A stretch of 64,000 nt of DNA from Streptomyces mutabilis (GTDB lineage Bacteria; Actinomycetota; Actinomycetes; Streptomycetales; Streptomycetaceae). The notes under the pieces are model-generated. The model ran no database searches, was not told the origin of the DNA, and saw nothing but the letters and a program-made list of their open reading frames with translations. The DNA is taken from contig NZ_BMTT01000017.1 in NCBI RefSeq assembly GCF_014649815.1, positions 62,001 through 126,000 of the forward strand. The letters run 5' to 3'. The position numbers were made by a program, and so were the translations under genes. This document shows positions 9,319 to 18,768 of the stretch, piece by piece (within the stretch, counting starts at the first letter, position 1; each line of letters starts with the position of its first letter).

Positions 9319-10755
9319 TCAACCCGGACGCCGACCATCGCGGACCGAGACCATCGTCTGGCGTGTCAACTTCCAGCCGTCGCCGTGTCGTTCGACGTAA
9401 CCAAGTGCTCGAAGCTCGTACAGTCTCGCGATCGCGTCGTCCTGCGTGGTCTGAGCCCGGCGTGCGACCTCGGCAGCCGTAGCCGCTCCGCGCGCGGGGA
9501 GCGCGGCCAGCACCTGCCGGGTGCGGAATTCCAGCAGGTCGGCGGGGAGTACCGGCCCGCGCCGGTCCGGGGGCAACTCGCCCATGTCACCGACCAGTTC
9601 GACGACCTCCGCCGCGTCACTGACGAGCACCGCGTCGCCGCGCAGCAGCTCGTGCACTCCCGCGGACAGCGCACTGGTGGCCGGCCCGGGCACACCCATC
9701 GTGTGCCTGCCCAGACGCTGGGCGGCCCGTGCGGTGACCAGCGAGCCGCTGCGGTAGGCGGCCTCGACGACCACCGTGCCGCGGGTGAGCGCAGCGATCA
9801 CACGGTTGCGCAGGAGGAATCTGCTCGGCGTCGGGTGATCGCCCGGCGGCAGCTCCCCGACGACCAGGCCCTGCTCTGCGATCCTGGTGATCAGCCTGGC
9901 GTGTCCGGGCGGATAGGGGCGATCGACGCCGCAGGCCAGGACGGCCGCCGTGGCGCCGCCCGCGCCGAGGGCTCCCCGGTGGGCCGCACCGTCGATTCCG
10001 TAGGCGCCTCCCGACACCACGACCCAGCCGCGTTCCGCCAGGCCGGCGGCGAGGGTGGCCGCCATGTGCGCCCCGTACTCGGTGCAGGCGCGGGCTCCCA
10101 CGACGGCGACCGACCTCAGCGCCCACATACGCAGACTGGGACCCCCGCGCACCCACAGTCCGAGCGGGCGGGCATCGCCCAGGTCGTCGAGCTGCCCCGG
10201 CCATTGGGTGGTCCCAGGTGTCACGAACCGCACCCCCGCCGCCCGCGCGACGGCGAGGTCCCGGTGCGGGTCGGCGCTGTGCGCCCGGGCGCACAGCCCG
10301 GCCCACCGCTTCCCGCTCACGCCCGGCAGGGCACGCCCGCCCTCGCGCAGCCGCCGCACCACGTCCGCGACACCTCGCTCGCGCACCCACCGTCCACCGG
10401 TCTCGTCCCCGGGCTCGATGACCCTGGTGAGGAAGACACGGCCGAGCAGCTCGTCGTCGTCCACGACCGGAGTCGGCTCCACGAGGCCCAGCGCCCCGCC
10501 GTCGTCCCCGTGCAGTCCGCCGCGTCCGGACGTGCGACCCCGGCATGACACGCCGTCGTGCCCGTCCTCGGCACCTTCCCCCGCCACCCCATCACTTCCG
10601 CTCACGGTCCCGCCCCCGGCCACAGCCGCCTTTCCGCTCACGCCACCGCCCCCGGCCACCGCCCCTGCCTCCGCCCTTCTCGGATCACCGCCCCCGACCA
10701 CAGCTGCTTCCCCGCTCACGCCACCGCCCCCGGCTACTGCCTCTCCCCCGCTCAC
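9319..10755 (-). CDS. dprA: DNA-processing protein DprA
   Basis: The Rossmann-like DprA core ([79 protein letters not shown]) loads RecA on incoming single-stranded DNA in transformable bacteria. A C-terminal winged-helix-like DprA domain follows (about the last 70 residues). With the GTG at 10755 the product is 478 residues, with about 95 unusual N-terminal residues made of glycine-rich 12-residue repeats. The GTG overlaps the comM TGA by 4 bases. A later GTG such as 10605 is equally possible. Confidence 0.85.
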   Translation of the reverse strand: MSGGEAVAGGGGVSGEAAVVGGGDPRRAEAGAVAGGGGVSGKAAVAGGGTVSGSDGVAGEGAEDGHDGVSCRGRTSGRGGLHGDDGGALGLVEPTPVVDDDELLGRVFLTRVIEPGDETGGRWVRERGVADVVRRLREGGRALPGVSGKRWAGLCARAHSADPHRDLAVARAAGVRFVTPGTTQWPGQLDDLGDARPLGLWVRGGPSLRMWALRSVAVVGARACTEYGAHMAATLAAGLAERGWVVVSGGAYGIDGAAHRGALGAGGATAAVLACGVDRPYPPGHARLITRIAEQGLVVGELPPGDHPTPSRFLLRNRVIAALTRGTVVVEAAYRSGSLVTARAAQRLGRHTMGVPGPATSALSAGVHELLRGDAVLVSDAAEVVELVGDMGELPPDRRGPVLPADLLEFRTRQVLAALPARGAATAAEVARRAQTTQDDAIARLYELRALGYVERHGDGWKLTRQTMVSVRDGRRPG

Positions 10756-10770
10756 GCCGCCGCCCCCAGG
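10598..10770. repeat. Four copies of a 23-bp repeat at the comM/dprA junction
   Basis: Copies start at 10598, 10634, 10712 and 10748. Copies two and three are identical over 23 bases (CCGCTCACGCCACCGCCCCC plus GGC); the other two differ at one to three bases. Spacing of 36, 78 and 36 bases keeps the dprA frame, giving repeats like [12 protein letters not shown]. The last copy overlaps the comM stop and dprA start. Each copy carries a GTG codon for dprA behind a G-rich stretch. Confidence 0.9.
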
Positions 10771-12377
10771 GACAGGGACGCGCCCCGCGGTACTCCCGTG
10801 CGCAGTTGGAGCGCCAGGGCGACGTCCTGTTCGCCGGGCCGGCCGTGGCCGACGAGATCGGCGATGGTCCAGGCGATGCGCAGCACGCGGTCGAGCCCCC
10901 GGGCGGTGAGCACGCCGCGTTCCAGGCTGCGCTCCGCCTCGTCCAGCGCACCCGGAGCGGCGTGCCAGCGGCTCCGCAGCTCCCTTCCCGGCACCTCGCT
11001 GTTGGACCGCCATGGAGTGCCCTGGAGGCGCACGGCCGCCCGTTCACGAGCCGCCCGGACCCGGTCGGCGACCGTCGCCGTGGCGTCGCCCCGGGAGCCG
11101 TCCCCGGCCAGCTGGCCGCGCGTGAGGCGTTCCACCTCGACCCGGAGGTCGACGCGGTCCAGCAGCGGGCCGGACAGTCTGGCCTGGTAGCGGCGGATCG
11201 CCGAGGACGGGCACTCGCAGAGCTCGTCCGTCCGGGAGAACCGCCCGCACGGGCAGGGATTGGCGGCGAGCACCATCAGGAACCGTGCCGGAAACCGCAC
11301 CACGCCCGCGCTGCGCGCGATGACGACATGACCGGACTCCAGTGGCTGCCGCAGGGCATCGAGGGCATGGCTGCTGAATTCCGGTGTTTCGTCCAGAAAT
11401 AAGACACCCCGGTGCGCCAGGGAGACGGCTCCCGGCCGCGCGATGCCGGGGCCGCCCCCGACCAGGGCCTGCATCGTGGCGGAGTGGTGCGGTGCGCAGT
11501 AGGGGGCCACGTCGATCAGGGGTTTGCCCGGCGGCAGCAGGCCCGCCACCGAGTGCACGGCGGTGACCTCCAGCGACTCCGCCCGGTGGAGCCGGGGCAG
11601 GATGGCCGGCAGTCGCTCCGCGAGCATGGTCTTGCCGGCACCCGGCGGTCCCTCCAGGAACAGGTGGTGACCGCCGGCCGCGGCGACCTCGACCGCCGTG
11701 CGCGCCGACTCCTGGCCCACGACGTCGGCGAGGTCGTGGCCCTGGTCGTGCTGTGCTGCGCCCACGCTGTGCGTCCCGGTGGCGGCGCCGGCACCGGGCA
11801 TGCGCAGGCCGGCGAGGAGCGGGTCGGGCCGGCCCCGCTGGTCCTGCTCCTCCTCCGGCACGGGTTCGTCGGCGAGGACGGCGATCAGCTGGCGCAGGCT
11901 GCGCACGCCGAGCACCGAAACCCCTGGCACCAGGGATGCCTCGGCGGCGGCGCACTCCGGCACGACCACCTGCTCGTAGCCGGCCTCCGCCGCGGCCAGG
12001 ACCGCCGGGAGGATGCCACGCACCGGACGCACCCGTCCGTCCAGGCCCAGCTCCCCGATCATCACGATGTCGGCGAGCACACGGGGATCGATCCGCTCGG
12101 CGGCACCGAGCACGGCCGCGGCGACCGCCATGTCGAAGCCGCTGCCGCTCTTCGGCACCGACGCCGGACTGAGCCCCACCGTCAGCTTCTTCTGCGGCCA
12201 CTCGGCGCCCGAGTTCACCACGGCCGCCCGGACCCGGTCCCGGCTCTCGGACAGGCTCTTGTCCGGCAGCCCCACCAGCGTGAACGCCGCCACGCCCGGC
12301 TCCAGGTCGGCCTGCACCTCGACGACCACGCCCTCGACGCCGACGAGCGCCACGGAGCACGTACGCGCGAATCCCAT
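10752..12377 (-). CDS. YifB/ComM-family Mg-chelatase-like AAA+ ATPase
   Basis: The 541-residue protein has an N-terminal Lon-protease-like domain ([21 protein letters not shown]), then AAA+ motifs: Walker A GPPGAGKTM, Walker B GVLFLDETPEF, and a C-terminal Mg-chelatase domain with CPCGRF cysteines. The family includes ComM, a branch-migration helicase used in natural transformation. It is directly followed by dprA with overlapping stop and start, which supports a DNA-uptake or recombination role. The ATG at 12377 shares one base with the yraN TGA. Confidence 0.93.
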   Translation of the reverse strand: MGFARTCSVALVGVEGVVVEVQADLEPGVAAFTLVGLPDKSLSESRDRVRAAVVNSGAEWPQKKLTVGLSPASVPKSGSGFDMAVAAAVLGAAERIDPRVLADIVMIGELGLDGRVRPVRGILPAVLAAAEAGYEQVVVPECAAAEASLVPGVSVLGVRSLRQLIAVLADEPVPEEEQDQRGRPDPLLAGLRMPGAGAATGTHSVGAAQHDQGHDLADVVGQESARTAVEVAAAGGHHLFLEGPPGAGKTMLAERLPAILPRLHRAESLEVTAVHSVAGLLPPGKPLIDVAPYCAPHHSATMQALVGGGPGIARPGAVSLAHRGVLFLDETPEFSSHALDALRQPLESGHVVIARSAGVVRFPARFLMVLAANPCPCGRFSRTDELCECPSSAIRRYQARLSGPLLDRVDLRVEVERLTRGQLAGDGSRGDATATVADRVRAARERAAVRLQGTPWRSNSEVPGRELRSRWHAAPGALDEAERSLERGVLTARGLDRVLRIAWTIADLVGHGRPGEQDVALALQLRTGVPRGASLSLGAAA

Positions 12378-12739
12378 CACGCCACCCCCCGGGCGTGCTC
12401 GACCACCGGGGCACCGCGCTGCGGCAGGAGCACCCCGACGAGGTCGATGCGGACCCCGCCGGGCGGGACTCCTCCGTGGGTCTGGATCCAGCGTTCGGCG
12501 AGCCGCCGCAGCCGCTCCGCCTTCTGCGGGGTCACCGCGGCCATCGGGTGCTCGAAGGAGCCGCCCCTGCGCGTCTTGACCTCGCAGACGACCAGGACGT
12601 CCCCGTCCCGGGCCACGATGTCGATCTCACCGGTCCTGCCACAGCGCCAGTTGCGCTCCAGGACCGTCATCCCGGCCCCCGTCAGCCGGCGGGCGGCCAG
12701 CGTCTCGCCGTACTTGCCCAGTGCACCTCGTGCGTTCAT
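12377..12739 (-). CDS. YraN/UPF0102 family nuclease-fold protein
   Basis: A 120-residue member of UPF0102. The fold resembles Holliday junction resolvases and restriction endonucleases, visible as [22 protein letters not shown] (the D...EVK active-site pattern). The function is not established in Streptomyces. It lies in the order rnhB/DUF2469-yraN-comM-dprA common in many bacteria, and overlaps comM by one base, so it is likely co-translated with it. Confidence 0.92.
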   Translation of the reverse strand: MNARGALGKYGETLAARRLTGAGMTVLERNWRCGRTGEIDIVARDGDVLVVCEVKTRRGGSFEHPMAAVTPQKAERLRRLAERWIQTHGGVPPGGVRIDLVGVLLPQRGAPVVEHARGVA

Positions 12740-12855
12740 CTCGGCACCACCTCCGGCGCCAACGATGAGGGCAGCTCAGCGAGCTATTGGATCTTGGTGG
12801 ACGGTCGGACGACTGTGGACAACCTTGTCACCCACACGAGTGAGACCGCTGGTCA

Positions 12856-13164
12856 TCAGCCGCCGGGAAGCTCGAGGTCGCTCTTGTTCAGCTCCTCGAT
12901 GTTCACGTCCTTGAACGTCAAGACCCGCACCTGCTTCACGAAACGGGCCGGCCGGTACATGTCCCACACCCAGGCATCCGCCATGGACACCTCGAAAAAC
13001 ACCTCTCCCTGCACCGAGTGCACCTGCATCTCGTAGTCGTTGGTGAGGTAGAAACGCCGCTCGGTCTCGATCACGTATTTGAACAGACCGACGACATCGC
13101 GGTACTCCCGGTAGAGCTTGAGCTCCATCTCGGTCTCGTACTTCTCGAGATCCTCGGCGCTCAT
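12856..13164 (-). CDS. DUF2469 conserved protein
   Basis: The 102-residue product MSAEDLEKYETEMELKLYRE... is a typical actinobacterial DUF2469 protein, acidic with many aromatic residues (RRFYLTNDYEMQVHS, EVFFEVSMADAWVWDMYRP). No function is known. It precedes yraN and comM. An upstream GGGGAACAT-type ribosome site supports the ATG at 13164. Confidence 0.92.
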   Translation of the reverse strand: MSAEDLEKYETEMELKLYREYRDVVGLFKYVIETERRFYLTNDYEMQVHSVQGEVFFEVSMADAWVWDMYRPARFVKQVRVLTFKDVNIEELNKSDLELPGG

Positions 13165-13220
13165 GGCATGTTCCCCTTCAGCCGTGCGGTCCCACCATTG
13201 TGCGCCAGTCCCGTGAGCCC

Positions 13221-13745
13221 CTAGACGATTTCGGTGTCCAGGGTCACCGGCCCGGCGGGGGGACCTTCGTCGAGCAGCTTGCGCAGCAGCTCGGCGAGTC
13301 TGGTCGGATACACCGTCTCATGTGTCCGGGTCAGTTCCCGACACGTCCACCAGCGCGCTCCGGCGACGCTGCGACGCTCCAGTTCGGTCAGCCCGACGGC
13401 CCGGGTGGCGGTCTGGGTCGTCCGGGCCAGGTAGTACCACTCGTCCTGGTCCCAGCGGCGGCCGGCGAAGGGGAAGGAGCACCTGCGCCGCCACAGCACC
13501 GGGCCGAGCTCGATGTCGGTGATGCCGGTCTCCTCCGCGAGTTCCCGTCGCGCGGCCTCCTCACGAGTCTCGTCGCCCTCCACACCGCCGCCCGGGGTGA
13601 ACCACCAGTCGTCGGCCGGGTCGTCCGGTTCGTGGCCGTGCAGGAGCAGGATGCGGTCGTCGGCATCGAGCAGCACCACCCGGGCGACCCTGCGCAAACC
13701 GCCCTCGTAGGTGCCCTGACCGGCCGGTGTCGTCTCAGCGGCCAC
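13221..13745 (-). CDS. Nudix hydrolase
   Basis: Hydrolyses a nucleoside diphosphate derivative; the substrate is unknown. The complete Nudix box is visible as GGGVEGDETREEAARRELAEETGI (G-x5-E-x7-REL-xx-EE-x-G-hydrophobic). It is translated from GTG 13745, which overlaps the end of sipZ by 11 bases; the long upstream extension in the same frame is rejected because it would lie deep inside sipZ. A mutT-like gene after sipZ is also known in S. lividans. The product would be 174 residues. Confidence 0.88.
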   Translation of the reverse strand: MAAETTPAGQGTYEGGLRRVARVVLLDADDRILLLHGHEPDDPADDWWFTPGGGVEGDETREEAARRELAEETGITDIELGPVLWRRRCSFPFAGRRWDQDEWYYLARTTQTATRAVGLTELERRSVAGARWWTCRELTRTHETVYPTRLAELLRKLLDEGPPAGPVTLDTEIV

Positions 13746-14511
13746 CGGAGATCCCCGTCCCGGCCCGGACACGGGCGGCCGCGGCCCGCTTGGCGAAGGG
13801 CCCGTACGCGGCGCCACCGAGGATGAGCACCGCGCCCACGACGGCGAGCCCGACCACCGTCCTGAGCGGACCGGGCGAGGAGAGGCCGCCCAGCGCCTCG
13901 AACCCGGTCGGACGGCCCAGCATGCCGTTCATGGGCCAGACCACGGCGTCGACGCGGGCGTCCACGGCGCCGCGCGACACGGTGCCCCCGGCGGCGTCGG
14001 TGAGGTGGGCGGTGGAGTCCACGGAGTTGTCGCGCTCGTCGCCGAGCAGGAACAAGCGTCCCTCGGGAACGGTCACCGTGGGGAAGTCGCTGATCTCGGC
14101 CGGCGCACCGGAGGGCAGGTACGGCTCGTCGATCACCTTGCCGTTGACCTCGAGCTTGCCCTCCTGGCAGCACGAGACGGTGTCCCCGCCCACGGCGACG
14201 ACCCGCTTGACCATCGGAGCGTTGGCCCAGGTCGCGTCCTCGAAGACGACGACGTCGCCGCGACGGACGTCGGCCCCGTCGATGCGCTGCGCCAGCACCC
14301 GCTCACCGGCGTCGATGGTCGGCGTCATCGAGCTGGTCGGCACGGTGTAGGGGCGGTAGACCACCGCTCCCCAGGCGAACCCCCCGAGGAACAGCACCAG
14401 GCCGAGCGCCACGGCGAGGCCGGACAGTCGCTGCCCGGTCCGGCTGCCCGCCGGACCCTTGCTCCCGCCACCGCCTCGCGGGACCGTACGCGTCGTGCTC
14501 TCGCCACCCAT
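13735..14511 (-). CDS. sipZ: Type I signal peptidase SipZ
   Basis: A membrane serine-lysine peptidase that removes Sec and Tat signal peptides outside the membrane. The catalytic serine lies in VPTSSMTPT and the lysine in MVKRVVAVGGD. A hydrophobic segment (about residues 28-50) precedes the serine and another lies near the C-terminus, giving the two-anchor topology of SipZ. It is the last of four consecutive homologs. The 258-residue length fits S. lividans SipZ. GDERDNSVDS is the conserved box E-like motif. Confidence 0.95.
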   Translation of the reverse strand: MGGESTTRTVPRGGGGSKGPAGSRTGQRLSGLAVALGLVLFLGGFAWGAVVYRPYTVPTSSMTPTIDAGERVLAQRIDGADVRRGDVVVFEDATWANAPMVKRVVAVGGDTVSCCQEGKLEVNGKVIDEPYLPSGAPAEISDFPTVTVPEGRLFLLGDERDNSVDSTAHLTDAAGGTVSRGAVDARVDAVVWPMNGMLGRPTGFEALGGLSSPGPLRTVVGLAVVGAVLILGGAAYGPFAKRAAAARVRAGTGISGGR

Positions 14512-14634
14512 GAAGCCGCACCTTACCCGGCGGTACCGAAACGGGGCAGCCCTTCCCGGAGCCCGGAACGGGCTGCCCTTGGCGGGGGCACGGCCGTCGA
14601 CGGCTGTGGTGACGGGCGTACGGGCCGAGCCGCC

Positions 14635-15642
14635 TCAGCGGGTCTCGGCGGCGGCGATGCGCCTGCGGCGCCACCAGACGACGGGAACGACCCCGGCGAG
14701 CGCCAGGCCCTGGGGCGCGACCGACAGCGCGGCGGCGGCCGACGACCGGGGCTGCGCGCCGCCGGCCTGGAGCCCGTCCTGGTCGAAGGTGTCCGGGACA
14801 GGCAGGGTGTCCCAGCGGTTCATCGGCCAGGCGATCACGATGGCGCGGCCGACGACCTCCTTCACCGGGACCATGCCGCCGTGATCGTCGGACTGGTTGT
14901 AGCGGGAGTCCCGGGAGTTCTGCCGGTGGTCGCCCATGACCCAGATGGAGCCCTCGGGGACCTTGACCTTGAACTGGCCGCCCTGGTCGTCCTGGCTGCA
15001 CGGGGTGTTGCCGGGGTAGACGTACGACTCTTCGTTCAGCGCCTTGCCGTTGACCTTGAGCGGGCCGGTGCCCTCGCACTCGACGGTGTCGCCGCCGACC
15101 CCGATGACGCGCTTGATCAGATCCTTCTCGTCCGCGGACGGCATCAGGCCGATCCAGCTGAGGACCGTCTGCAGCGCGTTCGGGTCGGGCGTCGGCTCAC
15201 CCGCCAGCCAGTCGTCCGGGTCGTGGAAGACGACGATCTCGCCGCGCTCGGGTTCCGAGCCGAACCAGGGGGTGAGCTTGTCGACCAGGACCCGGTCATT
15301 GATCGTGAGCGTGTCCTGCATCGAAGCGGACGGGATCGAGAACGCCTGCACCAGGAAGGTCTTGATCAGCAGCGCGAGCACCAGCGCGATGCCGATCAGG
15401 ATCGGCAGTTCCTTCCAGAAGGAACGCTGCTTCTTGGCCGCCCTGGTCTTGGCGGGCGGCGTTCCGCCCACGCCCTCGTCCTCGGTCCCGTTCTGTTCGT
15501 CCGTCACCCTGCCGTCCTCGGTCCCCAAGTCGTGTCCGAAGGCCGGGGCGCCGTCCGGGGCCGGGCCGGCTGCCTCCACGGGGTGTCCGCGGTTCTCCTC
15601 GCCGTCGTGTCCGGACCGTGCGCCAACCGCCACATCCCCCAC
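14635..15642 (-). CDS. sipY: Type I signal peptidase SipY
   Basis: The serine is in IPSASMQDTL and the lysine in LIKRVIGVGGD. GDHRQNSRDSRYN is the conserved box. One hydrophobic anchor precedes the serine (LPILIGIALVLALLIKTFLV) and a second lies near the C-terminus. In S. lividans SipY is the major housekeeping peptidase. The GTG at 15642 has GAGGAG 5 bases upstream. The product is 335 residues. The upstream sipX frame runs through this start without a stop. Confidence 0.94.
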   Translation of the reverse strand: MGDVAVGARSGHDGEENRGHPVEAAGPAPDGAPAFGHDLGTEDGRVTDEQNGTEDEGVGGTPPAKTRAAKKQRSFWKELPILIGIALVLALLIKTFLVQAFSIPSASMQDTLTINDRVLVDKLTPWFGSEPERGEIVVFHDPDDWLAGEPTPDPNALQTVLSWIGLMPSADEKDLIKRVIGVGGDTVECEGTGPLKVNGKALNEESYVYPGNTPCSQDDQGGQFKVKVPEGSIWVMGDHRQNSRDSRYNQSDDHGGMVPVKEVVGRAIVIAWPMNRWDTLPVPDTFDQDGLQAGGAQPRSSAAAALSVAPQGLALAGVVPVVWWRRRRIAAAETR

Positions 15643-16615
15643 GCCAACTCCTCACTCTCTGCCACCGCCTGCGCCGTACCCGGTGCAGGCCCACCACTCC
15701 CATAACGAGCGGGAGTTCCGCAGGGGTCGGGAGTCGAATCATCGCGTTCGGATCGTCGGGGGCAACCCTATGCGACAGCCCGGTGGCGGCGGTCGAGGCG
15801 GAGGCCGCGTCGGACACGGACGCATACGTTTTCGGTTCGTCCAGGGTGGTCCAGTGGCCGAACGGCCACGCGATCACCATGGCCCGCCCCACCACCTCGC
15901 CTTCGGACACCGTGCCGAAGTCGGTGTCCTGGTGCGCGCGGGAATCGGCGGAGTTGGACCGGTGATCACCCATCACCCACAATCGCCCCTCGGGCACCGT
16001 GACGTCGAAGGGCGTCTTGGAGGGGACGTCCCCCGGGTACAGGTAGTCCTCGTTCAGGGGGACACCGTTGACGGTGACGCGTCCCTGGGTGTCGCAGCAC
16101 TTGACCCGGTCCCCGCCTACTCCGACGACCCGCTTGATGAGATCCTTCTCGTCGTCGGACGGCAGCAGGCCGATGAAGGCGAGGCCTTCCTTGACCTGCT
16201 TGATGACGACGGGGTCGTCCTTCTTGATGGTCTGCTCGCCCTGGAGCCAGCCGCCGGGATCGCGGAAGACGACGACGTCCCCGCGCTGCGGCTTGGAGCC
16301 GAACCAGGGGGTGAGCTTGTCCACCAGGACGCGGTCACCGATCCGGATGGTCTGCTCCATGGAGCCCGAGGGGATCACGAACGCCTGGACGAGAAAGGTC
16401 TTCAGCACCAGCGCAATGAGGACGGCCACGCCGATGAGGAGCGGTACCTCTTTGACCGCGCCGCGCCTGCGGCGTCGCCTGACCTTGCGCTGCAGCTTGC
16501 GCCGCTCGGCACGGGACCTGCCGCCGGACGGCGGCCCGGTGCGCCGTGAGCCGGTGGGCAGCAGGTTCTCCGTGGGGCTGCTGGGCGCCCCACGCGGTTT
16601 GCCCCGGCTACCCAT
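15296..16615 (-). CDS. sipX: Type I signal peptidase SipX, open frame runs into sipY
   Basis: Catalytic serine in IPSGSMEQTI, lysine in LIKRVVGVGGD, box E in GDHRSNSADSRAH, and a single clear N-terminal membrane segment (EVPLLIGVAVLIALVLKTFLV). The ATG at 16615 overlaps the sipW stop by 8 bases. The frame shows no stop until 15296, adding about 118 basic, low-quality residues that lie out of frame over sipY. A TGA just before sipY (15652-15654) is one frame off, so the true end could be near 15652 if a one-base indel or sequencing error exists. A genuine long overlap cannot be excluded. Confidence 0.8.
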   Translation of the reverse strand: MGSRGKPRGAPSSPTENLLPTGSRRTGPPSGGRSRAERRKLQRKVRRRRRRGAVKEVPLLIGVAVLIALVLKTFLVQAFVIPSGSMEQTIRIGDRVLVDKLTPWFGSKPQRGDVVVFRDPGGWLQGEQTIKKDDPVVIKQVKEGLAFIGLLPSDDEKDLIKRVVGVGGDRVKCCDTQGRVTVNGVPLNEDYLYPGDVPSKTPFDVTVPEGRLWVMGDHRSNSADSRAHQDTDFGTVSEGEVVGRAMVIAWPFGHWTTLDEPKTYASVSDAASASTAATGLSHRVAPDDPNAMIRLPTPAELPLVMGVVGLHRVRRRRWQRVRSWRGGCGGWRTVRTRRRGEPRTPRGGSRPGPGRRPGLRTRLGDRGRQGDGRTERDRGRGRGRNAARQDQGGQEAAFLLEGTADPDRHRAGARAADQDLPGAGVLDPVRFDAGHAHDQ

Positions 16616-17402
16616 CGGCGCCCCCGGACCCGCGGGCAGCACCCGCGCCCCCGGACCGGCGTGCGCCACCGGCCGCGTCACCGGCCGCGTCACCGACGGC
16701 CTCCGCGTCCGGCACGCGCCCGTAGGCGTCGGGGAGGTCGAGGTGGGTGGCGTGGCCGAAGGGCCAGACGATCCAGTCGGCGCGGCCGATCACCTCGTCG
16801 ACCGGGATCATGCCGCCGCCCGGCGAGCCCAGGTGGTCGCGGGAGTCGCTGGAGGCGGAGCGGTGGTCGCCCAGGACGAACAAGGCGCCGTCGGGGACGA
16901 CGACGTCGAACGGCACCGTGGACGGACGGTCGCCGGGGTACAGGAACGCCGACTCGTCGACCGGCTGGCCGTTCACCTGGACCCTCCCCTCCGTGTCGCA
17001 GCACACCACGTGGTCCCCGCCCACACCGACAACACGTTTGATGTAGTCGCCGTGCCCGAAGAGCCCGGTGCCGTCGAAGACGACGACGTCACCCCGCTGC
17101 GGCCCGTCACCGAAACGGTACGCCAACTTGTTCACGAGAACCCGGTCCCCGATCCTCAATCCGCGTTCCATGGAACCGCTGGGGATCTGGAAAGGCTGGA
17201 GCACGAAGGTGCTCAACAGCAGCAGGAACATCAGCAGCGCCAGCAGGGCCACGGTGATCCGGCCGCCCGGAACCCACTGCGCGATCCACCCCGTGAACGC
17301 GGAACGCGACCGTCCCTCCTGGCCTTCCGGTTCCGAGGGCTGCTCGGAACCGGAGGGGCGGGAGGAGCGGTCGCGCTCCGTGTGCTGTGTTTCGGTGTCC
17401 AT
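16608..17402 (-). CDS. sipW: Type I signal peptidase SipW
   Basis: The first gene of the sipWXYZ-Nudix cluster. Catalytic serine in IPSGSMERGL, lysine in YIKRVVGVGGD, box E in LGDHRSASSDSRDH. A membrane segment at about residues 49-70 precedes the serine. The C-terminal 40 residues are Ala/Gly-rich with AGDAAGDAAGG repeats and look non-catalytic. The name follows gene order in S. lividans; SipW here is bacterial P-type, not the ER-type SipW of Bacillus. Confidence 0.92.
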   Translation of the reverse strand: MDTETQHTERDRSSRPSGSEQPSEPEGQEGRSRSAFTGWIAQWVPGGRITVALLALLMFLLLLSTFVLQPFQIPSGSMERGLRIGDRVLVNKLAYRFGDGPQRGDVVVFDGTGLFGHGDYIKRVVGVGGDHVVCCDTEGRVQVNGQPVDESAFLYPGDRPSTVPFDVVVPDGALFVLGDHRSASSDSRDHLGSPGGGMIPVDEVIGRADWIVWPFGHATHLDLPDAYGRVPDAEAVGDAAGDAAGGARRSGGAGAARGSGGADG

Positions 17403-17447
17403 CGGGGCCAGATGCTATCCGGCCCCGGCACGGACCTCGGAGGGCGC

Positions 17448-17798
17448 TCAGTTCTCGCGCTTCTCCTTGATCTTCGCGGCCTTGCCGCGCAGCTCGCGCA
17501 GGTAGTACAGCTTGGCGCGGCGGACGTCACCCTTGGTGACGAGCTCGATCTTCTCCACGATCGGGGTGTGCACCGGGAAGGTGCGCTCGACGCCGACGGA
17601 GAAGGAGACCTTGCGGACCGTGAAGGTCTCGCGCACGCCGGCACCCTGGCGGCGGATGACTACGCCCTTGAACTGCTGCACACGGGAGCGGTTGCCCTCG
17701 ATGACGCGGACGTGGACGTTGACGGTGTCGCCGGGGCGGAAGGCCGGGACGTCACTGCGCAGCGACGCGGCGTCGACGGAGTCGAGCAGGTGAGACAT
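17448..17798 (-). CDS. rplS: 50S ribosomal protein L19
   Basis: The 116-residue product starts [26 protein letters not shown] and contains the family signature [19 protein letters not shown]. An in-frame GTG nine codons upstream is less likely. It lies between trmD and sipW, in the standard rpsP-khpA-rimM-trmD-rplS order. Confidence 0.97.
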   Translation of the reverse strand: MSHLLDSVDAASLRSDVPAFRPGDTVNVHVRVIEGNRSRVQQFKGVVIRRQGAGVRETFTVRKVSFSVGVERTFPVHTPIVEKIELVTKGDVRRAKLYYLRELRGKAAKIKEKREN

Positions 17799-17934
17799 TT
17801 CGTCTGCTTTCTTCGCTGATGCCACAGGTCATCAGCGGAAACTAGGTGTTTCGGAATCAGGGTCGTGCGGGTCGGGACGGGCGTCGTCTCCCCCTGTGGC
17901 AGGGGCGCGCTCCGGACGGACGCACAACAGCCGC

Positions 17935-18768
17935 CTATTCTTCCATGCCCGGCGTCCTGCGCCAAAATCGGTCGTACGGCTCCCCGTCCGGGTCTGGTTC
18001 CCAGCCCAGGATGGAGAGCATCTCGCGGTCCTTTTTGTCGAAGGCCTTGGGGTCGCACCGCTCGATGAGGTCGGGCCGGTTGGCGGTCGTGCGGCGCAGG
18101 GCCTCGTCGCGGCGCCAGCGGGCGATCTTCCCGTGGTGGCCGCTGAGCAGGACGTCCGGGATGCCCCGTCCACGCCACTGGGGCGGCTTGGTGTGGACGG
18201 GGCCCTCCAGCAGGTTGGCCATGGCGCCGGGGGCGAAGGAGTCGTCACGGTGGGACTCGGCGTTGCCCAGGACACCGGGCAGCAGCCGCGCCACGGCCTC
18301 CGTGACGACGAGGACAGCCGCCTCGCCGCCGGCCAGGACGTAGTCGCCGATGGACACCTCGTACACGGGCATCCGGGTCGCGTACTCGTCGATGACGCGG
18401 CGGTCGATGCCCTCGTAGCGGGCGGGCGTGAAGATCAGCCAGGGCCGCTCGGAGAGGTGGACGGCGAGTTCCTGGGTGAAGGGCCGGCCGCTGGGCGTGG
18501 GCACGATCAGGGCGGGCTCGCCGGAGCCGGCCTCGTAGCCGTCGGCCAGGACGGTGTCGAGCGCGTCGCCCCAGGGCTCGGTCTTCATCACCATGCCGGG
18601 ACCGCCGCCGTACGGGGTGTCGTCGACGGTGTTGTGCCGGTCGTAGGTCCAGTCACGGAGGTCGTGCACGTGGACGTTCAACTGTCCGCGCGCGCGGGCC
18701 TTGCCGACGAGGGACACGTTCAGCGGTTCGAGGTACTCGGGGAAGATCGTGACGACGTCGAGCCGCAT
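17935..18768 (-). CDS. trmD: tRNA (guanine-N1)-methyltransferase TrmD
   Basis: Methylates G37 of tRNAs reading CNN and similar codons, preventing frameshifts. The trefoil-knot SPOUT motifs are visible: LDVVTIFPEYL, GGGPGMVMK, PARYEGIDRRVIDEY, and SIGDYVLAGGEAA. The length is 277 residues. Its ATG directly abuts the rimM TAA with no gap, so the two are translationally linked. Confidence 0.97.
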   Translation of the reverse strand: MRLDVVTIFPEYLEPLNVSLVGKARARGQLNVHVHDLRDWTYDRHNTVDDTPYGGGPGMVMKTEPWGDALDTVLADGYEAGSGEPALIVPTPSGRPFTQELAVHLSERPWLIFTPARYEGIDRRVIDEYATRMPVYEVSIGDYVLAGGEAAVLVVTEAVARLLPGVLGNAESHRDDSFAPGAMANLLEGPVHTKPPQWRGRGIPDVLLSGHHGKIARWRRDEALRRTTANRPDLIERCDPKAFDKKDREMLSILGWEPDPDGEPYDRFWRRTPGMEE

